Source: Bacillota bacterium
GTDB lineage: Bacteria; Bacillota; Clostridia; Peptostreptococcales; Anaerovoracaceae
Direction of reading: 5' to 3'
Assembly: GCA_017621195.1 (NCBI GenBank)
Contig: JAGATO010000091.1
Span: 1 to 17,228, forward strand
DNA: 17,228 nt
Below the pieces are notes generated by a model. The model searched no databases. It was not told where the DNA came from and saw nothing but the letters and a program-made list of their open reading frames with translations. This document shows, one piece after another, positions 1 through 7,266 of this stretch (position 1 is the stretch's first letter; every line of letters begins with the position of its first letter). The translations under genes and the position numbers were made by a program.

Positions 1-629
1 AGGTATTCCGGACGGTAGCGGTCGATGGTGTTGACGTATTCGGTCAGGCGATGGGGATCCAGCTGATAGGCCGAGATGGTAATGCGGTTCTTCAGATATT
101 TGTCCTTTTTCCGATAGCTTTCGGCTTGGTTAGCTTCCAGCTCGATGGGATTGCCCCAGATCATGACGCTGCGGCTTCCGGGGGTGATGCCCCACCAGGA
201 CAGGCCGCGCCATCGGGCAGCTTCGTAATGTTCCACGGTGCGGCGATCCATGTAAAAGACCACCGGCTCGCCGGTGGAGCCGCCGGATTTGTTGGTGATG
301 AGGCTAGAGCGGTTGGCCTTTTCATTGACGTAGCGGTCCGAATCCAGCTGATACTGTTTTTTGGTCAGAACGGGGATGCGCTGCAGTGCGGCGAAGGGAT
401 CCCTGAGGATATCCTCCTCCTTCAGTCCCAGTCCGTAGTAGGCGGGAACGTGCAGCACGCATTCGCATAAAAGGGAAGTCAGCTTGTCCCATTGAAGCTG
501 AACAAGCTGACTTTTGGTATATTGCTGTGTGATTTTCAGATCCTTCAGGTATTTGCGAATACAGTTTCCGTTTTTTGCTTCCATCAGAGGGTAGACGACA
601 CCCTCGATCCAAGGTTTGATATAATCCAT
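1..629 (-). CDS. PaaK/CapK-like adenylate-forming enzyme, N-terminal part (runs off left edge)
   Basis: This is the first 209 codons of an ANL-superfamily (AMP-forming ligase) protein; the rest lies left of the window. The ATG at 629 follows GAAAGG with a usable gap and the frame stays open to position 1. The ATP-binding loop SGGSTGEP sits at residues 115-122, followed by FYMDRR. The N-terminal layout (YPLMEAKN, then a helix-rich stretch, then VPAYYG and LTKKQY) resembles the CapK/phenylacetate-CoA ligase family often found with surface-polysaccharide genes more than it resembles the paaK copy at 1096-2394. By family knowledge it would adenylate a carboxylate, but the substrate cannot be told. 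It lies 67 bases after the ACT gene on the same strand, so it could belong to the same transcript or begin a new gene group. The family is fairly sure; the exact role is open. Confidence 0.8.
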   Translation of the reverse strand, partial: MDYIKPWIEGVVYPLMEAKNGNCIRKYLKDLKITQQYTKSQLVQLQWDKLTSLLCECVLHVPAYYGLGLKEEDILRDPFAALQRIPVLTKKQYQLDSDRYVNEKANRSSLITNKSGGSTGEPVVFYMDRRTVEHYEAARWRGLSWWGITPGSRSVMIWGNPIELEANQAESYRKKDKYLKNRITISAYQLDPHRLTEYVNTIDRYRPEY

Positions 630-681
630 ATGTGTTCAACCTTTCAAAATCGTTTCTGTAGTCGCAGAGCATAGGGCAATC

Positions 682-698
682 AGCCGCCTTCGGCGGTT
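682..698 (-). other. Intercistronic hairpin after the ACT gene
   Basis: CCGCC-GAA-GGCGG (minus-strand reading) forms a compact hairpin that takes in part of the ACT gene's TAA stop. No T-run follows, so it is not an obvious terminator. It may stabilise the upstream mRNA or reduce read-through to the gene at 629. Confidence 0.4.
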
Positions 699-1077
699 AT
701 TGCAGCGCGGCGATGGCCTTGGACAGATCGTCCACCTTGAAGACCAGAGAAGCCTTTCCGGCGTTGGAGAAGCCGTACATGTAGGAAATGTTCAGACCGG
801 CGTCGGCCAGCTTGACCAGGATTTGGTGAAGAGCGCCCGGTTCGTCGGTGACATCTACGCAGAGGATGTCGTTGACGATCACGTTGTAATTGTTCTCCTT
901 CAGGACAGCCACGGCCTGTTCCGTATCGTCCACGATGACGCGGACGATGCCGTAATCGGTGACATCGGCCAGATTCAGGGCGGTCATGTTGATGCCGGCC
1001 TTTGTCAGAACATCGGTGAATTCCAACAATCTTCCCGGTTCATTCTGCACGAATACAGAGATTTGTTTAATAGTCAT
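697..1077 (-). CDS. Tandem ACT-domain protein (putative amino-acid sensor)
   Basis: A 126-residue protein made of two ACT domains and nothing else. The first starts at about residue 4 (ISVFVQNEPGRLLEFTDVL) and the second at about residue 70 (CVDVTDEPGALHQILVKLAD). The NEPG and DEPG turns are the usual ACT ligand-loop glycines. ACT domains bind amino acids and regulate metabolic enzymes. Stand-alone double-ACT proteins are often encoded beside phenylacetate-CoA ligase and indolepyruvate oxidoreductase genes, and here the gene follows paaK by 18 bases. The start at 1077 is fixed by a GGAGGAG site just upstream. I infer that it senses an aromatic or branched amino acid for the neighbouring ligase; the ligand is not visible in the sequence. 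Confidence 0.9.
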   Translation of the reverse strand: MTIKQISVFVQNEPGRLLEFTDVLTKAGINMTALNLADVTDYGIVRVIVDDTEQAVAVLKENNYNVIVNDILCVDVTDEPGALHQILVKLADAGLNISYMYGFSNAGKASLVFKVDDLSKAIAALQ

Positions 1078-1095
1078 GATGTCTCCTCCCTCTTC

Positions 1096-2394
1096 TTAGA
1101 ACTGTCTCTTGTCGATGACTCTCTTGGCCTTGCCCTGGCTTCTGGCAATGGTCTTATGCTCTGCTAATGTAAGTATAACACTAATTCGCAGTACGCTGTC
1201 CAGTTTTTGCTTAATTTTTTTGCGAATCTCTTCCATTTCGGTGACGGAGTCGGTCATGTATTCCGGATTCAGTTCCACCTGGACTTCGATGGTATCCAGC
1301 GTTCCCTTGCGGTCTACGATGATCACGTAGTTGGGGCTGACCTCCGGAACCTCCAGCAGAACGCTTTCGATCTGGGACGGGAATACGTTGACACCGCGGA
1401 TGATCAGCATGTCGTCACTGCGGCCGATGATGCGGGCCATGCGGACGCTGGTTCTGCCGCATTCGCAGGGGCTGTGATCCAGGCTGGACAGGTCGCGGGT
1501 TCGATAGCGCAGAAGCGGCATGGCTTCCTTTGTCAGATGGGTGAAGGTAAGCTCGCCCACAACGCCGTCGCCCACGGGAGCCAGGGTTTCGGGATCCAGA
1601 ATTTCCGGATAGAAGTAGTCTTCACAGATGTGGAGGCCGTTTCTGTGTTCGCAAGTGCAGGAGACGCCGGGGCCCATGATCTCGGACAGGCCGTAGATGT
1701 CGTGGGCGGTGATTCCCAGGCCGGCTTCGATCTTCGCTCTCATTTCCGGGCTCCAGGGTTCGGCGCCGAAGATACCGATGCGCAGAGCGATATCTTCCGG
1801 CTTTGTGCCTTCTTCGGCCAGCGCTTCCGCCAGGAACATGGCGTAAGACGGGGTGCAGGCCAGAATGGTGGGATGGAAATCCTTCATCAACGTCAGCTGG
1901 TTTCTGGTGTTGCCGCTGGATGCGGGAATAACGCCGGCACCCAGACGGGTAGCTCCGTCGTGGAGACCCAGACCGCCGGTGAACAGGCCGTAGCCGTAGG
2001 ATACCTGAATGGTGTCGTCCTTCGTTCCGCCGGCGCAGCAAATGGATCTGGCTACGCATTCGGCGAACATGTCCAGGTCCTTTCTGGTGTGGGGAACGGC
2101 CGTGGGCTTTCCCGTGGTACCGGAGGAGGCGTGGATGCGGACGAACTGACTCTGCGGAGCAGCGCACATTTTGAACGGATAGTTGTCGCGCAGATCCTTC
2201 TTGGTGGTGAAGGGCAGCTTAACGATATCATCGATGGTCTTGATGTCACCGGGCTCGATTCCCAGCGCCTGCATCTTGGTGCGGTAGAAGTCTACGTTCT
2301 GGTAGACCCGTTCTACGGTGTCCCGCAGACGTTCGCTCTGCAGCGCATGCATTTCATCGCGGCTCATGGTTTCCATTGGTTCATTCCAGATCAT
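1096..2394 (-). CDS. paaK: Phenylacetate--CoA ligase (PaaK family)
   Basis: A 432-residue enzyme, the normal length for PaaK. It converts an aryl acetate, ATP and CoA to aryl-acetyl-CoA, AMP and pyrophosphate in the cytoplasm. Visible motifs are the ATP loop SSGTTGKP (90-97), FGAEPWS, the adenylate motif YGLSE, the hinge-region YRTRDL, and a C-terminal GKAKRV holding the likely catalytic lysine. The Cys/His-rich CTCEHRNGLHICED and CECGRT segments are typical of the clostridial/archaeal branch. The frame is open for another 73 codons upstream, but ATG 2394 follows AAAGGAGG and the extension looks like random coding, so I use 2394. The gene is the first of the T-box-controlled transcript, with the ACT gene 18 bases behind. 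In anaerobes such ligases usually act after oxidative or transaminase breakdown of Phe, Tyr or Trp; indoleacetate or hydroxyphenylacetate are alternative substrates. Confidence 0.93.
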   Translation of the reverse strand: MIWNEPMETMSRDEMHALQSERLRDTVERVYQNVDFYRTKMQALGIEPGDIKTIDDIVKLPFTTKKDLRDNYPFKMCAAPQSQFVRIHASSGTTGKPTAVPHTRKDLDMFAECVARSICCAGGTKDDTIQVSYGYGLFTGGLGLHDGATRLGAGVIPASSGNTRNQLTLMKDFHPTILACTPSYAMFLAEALAEEGTKPEDIALRIGIFGAEPWSPEMRAKIEAGLGITAHDIYGLSEIMGPGVSCTCEHRNGLHICEDYFYPEILDPETLAPVGDGVVGELTFTHLTKEAMPLLRYRTRDLSSLDHSPCECGRTSVRMARIIGRSDDMLIIRGVNVFPSQIESVLLEVPEVSPNYVIIVDRKGTLDTIEVQVELNPEYMTDSVTEMEEIRKKIKQKLDSVLRISVILTLAEHKTIARSQGKAKRVIDKRQF

Positions 2395-2428
2395 TTTCTT
2401 TTCCTCCTTTGTACGAAGCGGCAGCGTC

Positions 2429-2456
2429 ACCAATGTTCCGATCGCAACATATGATG
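2429..2456 (+). promoter_or_regulatory. Possible sporulation (sigma-K-like) promoter for the mini-gene
   Basis: AC at 2429-2430, then 17 bases, then CATATGATG at 2448-2456. This nearly fits the B. subtilis sigma-K pattern (AC-N16/17-CATANNNTA), missing only the last base. It would give a leader of about 35 nt before the ATG at 2498. The pattern is short and could arise by chance, and nothing else in the window shows that the organism makes spores. Confidence 0.25.
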
Positions 2457-2483
2457 TTACCGTAAACCAACTCTGAGAGTCGT

Positions 2484-2490
2484 AAGGAGG
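2484..2490 (+). promoter_or_regulatory. Strong ribosome binding site of the mini-gene
   Basis: AAGGAGG followed by a 7-base spacer and ATG at 2498. It is a near-perfect Shine-Dalgarno site and is the main reason to believe the 44-codon frame behind it. Confidence 0.7.
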
Positions 2491-2497
2491 TAAACAT

Positions 2498-2632
2498 ATG
2501 AGATATTGCGACACTGGATGTGGCATCGACGACAGTCTGCTGTTCTTCTTTTTATTGTTGCTGATCATTCTGTGCATGCCCGGAATGTGCGGAGGTTGTA
2601 ACGAACGATCCAACGACAGCTGCTGCTGTTAG
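2498..2632 (+). CDS. Small cysteine-rich hydrophobic protein, 44 aa
   Basis: An unrecognised mini-protein on the strand opposite to the paaK operon. It starts MRYCDTGCGIDDS, continues with a run of Phe/Leu/Ile (residues 14-25, long enough for a short membrane segment), and ends in a cysteine-rich tail (CMPGMCGGC, then SCCC). Eight of 44 residues are cysteine. The ATG follows AAGGAGG at ideal spacing. Small Cys-rich proteins with a Phe/Leu core are common in clostridial genomes and are usually of unknown function; some similar ones are spore-coat or membrane-associated. It lies between the T-box terminator and the paaK start, so read-through transcription of paaK runs antisense to it. A chance ORF is possible, but the ribosome binding site, Cys clustering and hydrophobic core argue against that. 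Confidence 0.62.
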   Translation: MRYCDTGCGIDDSLLFFFLLLLIILCMPGMCGGCNERSNDSCCC

Positions 2633-2640
2633 CTGGGAAT

Positions 2641-2678
2641 AAAAAAGGGTTCTCCATCTCACAAGAGACGGGGAACCC
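2641..2678 (-). terminator. T-box leader intrinsic terminator
   Basis: On the minus strand a GGGTTC...GAACCC hairpin (2678-2647, with TCTC/GAGA inner pairs and a TTGT loop) is followed by six T at 2646-2641. Its 5' arm overlaps the 3' part of the T-box antiterminator, as required for tRNA-dependent attenuation. Confidence 0.92.
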
Positions 2679-2918
2679 GCGTTACCACTCTTCTTGTCGG
2701 GCCAGAACCCGACCACTCAGGACAAACATCCGTATCCCCGTAACGGAGGGAAACCGGGCATCTCTACTGGGAGCGGCCTGTGAAACGGCCGCCGTTCAAG
2801 ACACCAGCTCAAGGGGGAACTTCACTGCATCCTCTTTACCGGTTCTCAGCGCACCCGGCTCTCTGTGAAATCAGACGAAACAGCTACTTTACCCTATCAC
2901 AGCATTTGTCGTAATTTT
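2641..2918 (-). ncRNA. T-box riboswitch leader, probably tRNA-Phe specific
   Basis: Read on the minus strand, this has the standard T-box layout. Stem I contains AGAGAG-CCGG...GAGAACCGG (2864-2839). It is followed by a GAA-N-codon stretch ending CCTTGAG, a GC-rich hairpin, AGTAG, and a stem III-like CCGTTACGG. The T-box itself, AGAGTGGTAACGCGG (2691-2677), precedes the terminator. The specifier read by position (GAA, one base, codon) is TTC at 2819-2817, that is Phe. The UGGU bulge would pair with ACCA, so the tRNA must carry A73, which fits tRNA-Phe and excludes tRNA-Gly (U73). The base after the specifier is C, where a purine is usual. A uncharged cognate tRNA would stabilise the antiterminator and allow transcription into paaK. 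That it is a T-box is close to certain; Phe is likely. Confidence 0.93.
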
Positions 2919-2924
2919 GTGGTT

Positions 2925-2953
2925 ATTATACTGCGTAATTTTTTGATTGTCAA
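2925..2953 (-). promoter_or_regulatory. Consensus sigma-A promoter of the T-box/paaK operon
   Basis: On the minus strand, TTGACA (2953-2948), a 17-base spacer and TATAAT (2930-2925): both hexamers match the consensus exactly. It predicts a start near 2918, at the beginning of the T-box RNA. Such a strong promoter suggests that control rests mainly on the leader terminator. Confidence 0.9.
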
Positions 2954-2954
2954 T

Positions 2955-2997
2955 CGCCTTTTTGGGATTAACTTCGCCTGTAGCGTGAAAAAAGGCG
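2955..2997. repeat. Inverted repeat next to the T-box promoter
   Basis: CGCCTTTTT at 2955-2963 and AAAAAGGCG at 2989-2997 are exact inverted copies 25 bases apart, with one arm touching the -35 box at 2948-2953. It could be an operator or a remnant. The region 2998-3074 between it and the next promoter holds no gene that I can support. Confidence 0.35.
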
Positions 2998-3074
2998 CGG
3001 TGATGTCGTTATGGCGGATGAGAGAAGGCGCTTCGGGCTGCTTCAAAAAATAACTAAGGACAACCCCAAAGTGG

Positions 3075-3104
3075 GAGACAGGCCCCCGGAAATTATGGTA
3101 TAAT
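3075..3104 (+). promoter_or_regulatory. Extended -10 promoter of the kinase-pcrA-ligA gene run
   Basis: TATAAT at 3099-3104 is preceded by TGG, giving an extended -10 (TGNTATAAT). A partial -35 GAGACA lies at 3075-3080 with an 18-base spacer. The predicted start is near 3111, about 70 nt before the kinase ATG at 3180. Confidence 0.75.
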
Positions 3105-3179
3105 GATTCATATTGCGACTTGTGCGCTGCACTGGATGCGGGCGAACGGGAGCGACAAAATGGAAAAGGGGAAGAGAGA

Positions 3180-4871
3180 ATGGAACACGACAGAAATCAA
3201 ATCGATATCCGATTGAAATTAAATGCGGACGACCCGTGGATGGAACTGCAGGTGGAGGAAGGCACAACTCTGGAAGATCTGGTGTGCACGTATCGGGACA
3301 GAATCCATATCGGCGTCCTGGCGGCCCGCACCTGCCGGACGGAGCGGCGAGTGATCAGCCTGGCGGAAAAGATCATCAAAGAAGAGGATTTCGAACTGGT
3401 GGACATGAGCGAGCCGTCGGCCAATCAGCTGTACCAGCGAAGCCTGATCTTCATGTACCTGAAAGCGGTGAACGATGTTCTGGGAGATCGGAGGGTCATT
3501 ATCGCCAATTCCCTGAACAAGGGAATTTACACGGAGATCCGCGGCCAGGAGCCGGTGACGGAGGAACAGGTAAAACAGATCGAGGACTACATGTGCCAGC
3601 TGCGGGAGAAGAACCCGCCCTTCCGACAGGAGATCCTCACGGCGGAAGAAGGACTGCAGCGTCTGGAACGCCAGGGATGTCTGGAAACGAAAAAGATGCT
3701 GGAAAAGCTTCGCTGGGCGAAGATCCCCATGTATTCCCTGGATGGATATGAAAGCTTTTTCTACGATTTTCTGGTACCGTCCACCGGTTACATCAGATAT
3801 TTTGAGCTACGCAAATACCGCCGCGGCGTTCTGCTGCGGTTTCCTCACCCCAACAATCCCCGGGAGATTCCGGAATACAGGGATGACGTGAAGCTGTATC
3901 AGGCCTTCGGCGAGGCCACCCGGTGGCTGAAGCTGATGGACATGGAATACGTGTCGGACCTGAACGAGCGCGTTCGCGACGGCAGCTACCGCCAGCTGAT
4001 TCAGGTGTCGGAGGCGCTGCACGAGAAGCGCATCGCCGAGATTGCCGATATGATCGCAAGGGACGGAAAGAGGATCATTCTCATCGCGGGTCCGTCCTCC
4101 TCCGGAAAGACCACCTTCGCCCAGAGACTCTGCACCCAGCTGCGAGTCAATGGCCTGAAGCCCATCTACCTGGGGACCGACGATTACTTTGTGGATCGGG
4201 AGTTCGTCTCCAGGGATGAAAAGGGAGAGTATAATTTCGAAGATCTGGAGGCCGTGGACGTTCATCTGTTTAACGACCACATGAACCGGCTTATGGCGGG
4301 TGAAGTGGTGGATATTCCCGTCTACGATTTCATCAGCGGAAAGAAGATCTACGGGAAGCGTCCGACGCAGATCCGTCCCGACCAGCCCATCGTCATCGAG
4401 GGGATCCACGGTCTGAACGAAAAGCTGACGGAGGAGATCCCGGCAGAGGCCAAGTTCAAGATCTACATCAGTCCTCTGACGCAGATCAACATCGACGAGC
4501 ACAACCGGATTCCTACCACCGATGCCCGGCTGTTGCGGCGCATTGTCAGGGACAGCCAGTTCCGCAACTACCCGGCCCAGCACACCATCAAGATGTGGCG
4601 CAAGGTCCGGGAGGGTGAGGACAAGAACATCTTCCCCTACAACGGCGAAGCCGATGTGCTGTTCAATTCCGTCCACCTGTACGAGCTGTCGGTATTGAAG
4701 AAGTACGCCCAACCCCTGTTGTCGGATATCGGCGAAGAAGAGCCGGAATACCCGGAAGCGCTGCGGCTGATGCGGTTCTTACGGCTGTTCGAAACCATCA
4801 GCGACGACAGCTCCATCGCCAACAACTCCATTCTGCGGGAATTTATCGGTGGAAGCGTGTTTGTGGAATAA
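3180..4871 (+). CDS. Nucleoside (uridine) kinase with N-terminal TGS-like domain
   Basis: A 563-residue protein of the clostridial nucleoside-kinase type: an N-terminal TGS/threonyl-tRNA-synthetase-like region (about 1-200, beginning IDIRLKLNADD) fused to a uridine-kinase/PRK-fold NTPase domain. The P-loop AGPSSSGKTT lies at residues 303-312, followed by YLGTDDYFVDRE and VIEGIHGLNE, both usual in uridine kinases. Family members are thought to phosphorylate uridine or other nucleosides for salvage; the role of the TGS part is unclear. An upstream ATG in frame at 3120 exists, but 3180 has a purine-rich AAGGGGAAGAGAG site before it and begins at the conserved region. It is the first gene after the promoter at 3075-3104 and lies 50 bases before pcrA. 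The assignment to the family is firm; substrate preference is not shown. Confidence 0.87.
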   Translation: MEHDRNQIDIRLKLNADDPWMELQVEEGTTLEDLVCTYRDRIHIGVLAARTCRTERRVISLAEKIIKEEDFELVDMSEPSANQLYQRSLIFMYLKAVNDVLGDRRVIIANSLNKGIYTEIRGQEPVTEEQVKQIEDYMCQLREKNPPFRQEILTAEEGLQRLERQGCLETKKMLEKLRWAKIPMYSLDGYESFFYDFLVPSTGYIRYFELRKYRRGVLLRFPHPNNPREIPEYRDDVKLYQAFGEATRWLKLMDMEYVSDLNERVRDGSYRQLIQVSEALHEKRIAEIADMIARDGKRIILIAGPSSSGKTTFAQRLCTQLRVNGLKPIYLGTDDYFVDREFVSRDEKGEYNFEDLEAVDVHLFNDHMNRLMAGEVVDIPVYDFISGKKIYGKRPTQIRPDQPIVIEGIHGLNEKLTEEIPAEAKFKIYISPLTQINIDEHNRIPTTDARLLRRIVRDSQFRNYPAQHTIKMWRKVREGEDKNIFPYNGEADVLFNSVHLYELSVLKKYAQPLLSDIGEEEPEYPEALRLMRFLRLFETISDDSSIANNSILREFIGGSVFVE

Positions 4872-4921
4872 AAGAAGAGAAAGCCTCCATACTTGAGGGT
4901 AAAGCGAAGGAACGATGACAT

Positions 4922-7213
4922 ATGGATTATTTGAGTAAACTGAACGATAAGCAGCGGGAGGCTGCTGTACATACCGAGGGACCGCTTCTGATCCTGGCCG
5001 GAGCCGGCAGCGGAAAGACCAGTACCATGACCCACCGGATTGCCTACATGATTCGGGAGAAAGGTGTGGATCCCTACCACATTCTGGCCGTGACCTTTAC
5101 CAACAAAGCGGCCCGGGAGATGAGGGATCGGGTGGAAGAACTGATCGGAGAAAACGTCAACATGTGGATTCTGACGTTTCACTCGGCCTGCCTGCGCATC
5201 CTGCGCATGAACGCCGACAAGATCGGCTACAAAAAGGACTTCGTGGTGTACGATCCTACCGATCAGAAGGTGGTGGTGAAGAACCTGCTGAAGGCTCAGA
5301 ACGTGGACGAGAAGAAATTCTCCGTAGCCTACGTTCTGTCGGTGATCAGCGACTGCAAGGAAAAGGGACTGACGCCTCAGGCCTACATGGAAAAGCACGC
5401 CGTGGACTTCCGGTCCAAGGTGGTGGGCCCCATCTATCAGGGCTATGAGGAGGCGCTGCGAAATAACAACGCCATGGACTTCGACGATCTGATCTCCAAG
5501 ACGGTGGCCCTGTTTGAGCGGGATTCCGAGACGCTGGACTATTACCGCAGGCGGTTCCGCTACGTCATGGTGGACGAGTATCAGGACACCAATTTCATGC
5601 AGTACCGCTTCGTCAAGCTGCTGGCGGAGAAGCATAACAACATCTGCGTGGTGGGCGACGACGACCAGTGCATCTATCAGTGGCGCGGCGCCGACATCAA
5701 AAATATACTGGAATTTGAAAAGGACTTTAAAAACACGAAGGTCATCAAGCTGGAACAGAACTACCGTTCCTACGGAAACATTCTGGAAGCGGCCCATTCG
5801 GTGATCCGCCACAACTACGGCCGTAAGGACAAGAAGCTGTGGACTCAGAAGGAGCCCGGGCAAAAGATCACGTATTATCGGGCTGACGATGACCGGGAGG
5901 AAGCCAGATTCGTGGCGGCCCAGGTGGACCTGCTCCATAGCAAAAGCCGCCGCAGCGATCGGGAAACGCCGCTGAAGTATTCCGACTTCGCCGTGCTGTA
6001 TCGGACGAACACCCAGTCCCGGCGGTTTGAGGATGCGTTCCGATCGGCCGGGATTCCCTACCGCGTCCTGGGCGGCTTCCGCTACTACGACCGGAAGGAA
6101 GTCAAGGACATGATGTGCTACATGCGGCTGGTTCTCAACCGCGACGATGACCTGAGTCTGGAGAGAGTCATCAACGAGCCCAAGCGGGGCATCGGCGAAA
6201 AGACGCTGGAGAAGCTGAAGGCGCTGGCAACCGTCCGCGGCGAGAGCCTGCTGGACGTGCTGTCGGACGGCGAGATTGCCGACAGTCTTCCGGCTAAGAG
6301 CCGGGCTTCCATCCGCGACATGGTGGCGGTGCTGTCGGAGATGGGACAGCAGTGGGAGTCGGGCCAGCTGAAGGTCTCGGACATCTACGATAATCTGCTG
6401 ATCCGCACAGGCTACATGAAGGCGTTGGAGGATGCCAATACGGTGGAAGCGGAAGGCCGCATCGAAAACCTGCTGGAATTCAAATCGGTCATTTACGACG
6501 AAGAAAAGGATAATCCCAATGTGACGCTGTCGGAGTTCATGGAGAAGATCGCGCTGATCGCCGAGGTGGACAACCACAATCCGGACGAGGATGCGGTGGT
6601 CATGATGACCATGCACAGTGCCAAGGGGCTGGAATTTCCGGTGGTCTTTCTGCCGGGCATGGAGGACGGACTGTTCCCCAGCTGGCGGTCTTACGATAAA
6701 GGATCGGAGGGAGTGGAGGAGGAGCGCCGCCTGTGCTACGTGGGCATGACCCGGGCCAGGGAGAAGCTGTATCTGACCAGTGCCGAGACGAGAACGCTGT
6801 ACGGAAAGACGGACTTCACCAGAGAGTCTCAGTTCTTAAGGGAGGTGGATCCTTCCCTTCTGGAAGGGCACGCCGTCTATTCCCGAAAGAATCCGGCTCA
6901 GAGTCAGGACCGGTACCGCATCGACGAATCCTTCCGGAGCAGTCCCAACAGCGGCGGCAGCTTCAGTCACGTGGAGGTCAACCGGCCATTCCAGCAGATC
7001 CAGAAGATCAAGACGGAGGTGGCCCGCTCGGCCAGCCAGGCCAAGGGCACCGCTGCCGGAGGTCAGAACCTGACACAGGGCGACAAGGTGAAACATCCCA
7101 AGTTCGGAGAGGGCCTGGTCATCGAGGTTTCCGGATCCACCGTCACCGTGGCCTTCGACAGCTGCGGAATCAAAAAACTGGCGAAGGATATCGCTCCGCT
7201 GACGAAGCTGTAG
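4922..7213 (+). CDS. pcrA: ATP-dependent DNA helicase PcrA (UvrD/Rep family)
   Basis: A 763-residue SF1A 3'-to-5' helicase of normal length. Motifs in order: Walker A AGAGSGKT (26-33), motif Ia TFTNKAAREM, Walker B DEYQDT (218-223), motif III GDDDQCIYQWRGAD, motif IV EQNYRS, motif V MTMHSAKGLEFPVVFLPG and motif VI YVGMTRARE. The C-terminal GDKVKHPKFGEGLVIEV is the small Tudor-like domain that in PcrA contacts RNA polymerase. It acts in nucleotide excision repair, removal of RecA filaments and transcription-replication conflicts. ATG 4922 is preceded by GAAGGA at 10 bases. It sits between the nucleoside kinase and ligA with gaps of about 50 bases, so the three are probably co-transcribed. The pcrA-ligA pairing is common in Bacillota. 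Confidence 0.96.
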   Translation: MDYLSKLNDKQREAAVHTEGPLLILAGAGSGKTSTMTHRIAYMIREKGVDPYHILAVTFTNKAAREMRDRVEELIGENVNMWILTFHSACLRILRMNADKIGYKKDFVVYDPTDQKVVVKNLLKAQNVDEKKFSVAYVLSVISDCKEKGLTPQAYMEKHAVDFRSKVVGPIYQGYEEALRNNNAMDFDDLISKTVALFERDSETLDYYRRRFRYVMVDEYQDTNFMQYRFVKLLAEKHNNICVVGDDDQCIYQWRGADIKNILEFEKDFKNTKVIKLEQNYRSYGNILEAAHSVIRHNYGRKDKKLWTQKEPGQKITYYRADDDREEARFVAAQVDLLHSKSRRSDRETPLKYSDFAVLYRTNTQSRRFEDAFRSAGIPYRVLGGFRYYDRKEVKDMMCYMRLVLNRDDDLSLERVINEPKRGIGEKTLEKLKALATVRGESLLDVLSDGEIADSLPAKSRASIRDMVAVLSEMGQQWESGQLKVSDIYDNLLIRTGYMKALEDANTVEAEGRIENLLEFKSVIYDEEKDNPNVTLSEFMEKIALIAEVDNHNPDEDAVVMMTMHSAKGLEFPVVFLPGMEDGLFPSWRSYDKGSEGVEEERRLCYVGMTRAREKLYLTSAETRTLYGKTDFTRESQFLREVDPSLLEGHAVYSRKNPAQSQDRYRIDESFRSSPNSGGSFSHVEVNRPFQQIQKIKTEVARSASQAKGTAAGGQNLTQGDKVKHPKFGEGLVIEVSGSTVTVAFDSCGIKKLAKDIAPLTKL

Positions 7214-7266
7214 CGCAGGAGATCGGCGGCTTTGAACGGGCTGCCTGACTATAGAGAGGTGAGACA

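Noticed and set aside
1207..2454. 415-codon plus-strand frame opposite paaK
   Set aside because: The Gly/Ala/Val/Asp-rich translation is typical of antisense frames and contains no motif.
2395..2613. 73-codon upstream extension of the paaK frame
   Set aside because: It has no ribosome binding site and no family similarity, and the start at 2394 has AAAGGAGG. It overlaps the mini-gene on the other strand.
2791..2796. GGC (Gly) as the T-box specifier
   Set aside because: It lies after the CCTTGAG element instead of before it, and the UGGU bulge cannot pair with the U73 end of tRNA-Gly.
2865..3053. 62-codon plus-strand frame across the T-box promoter, including a 16-codon version from 3003
   Set aside because: It covers the stem I and promoter DNA of the T-box. 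It has no good ribosome binding site, and its sequence is explained by the RNA on the other strand.
4637..6616. 659-codon minus-strand frame opposite pcrA and the kinase
   Set aside because: It is a mirror frame caused by GC-rich third positions. The His/Val/Leu/Gln-rich translation shows no motif, while the plus strand has complete kinase and helicase motifs.
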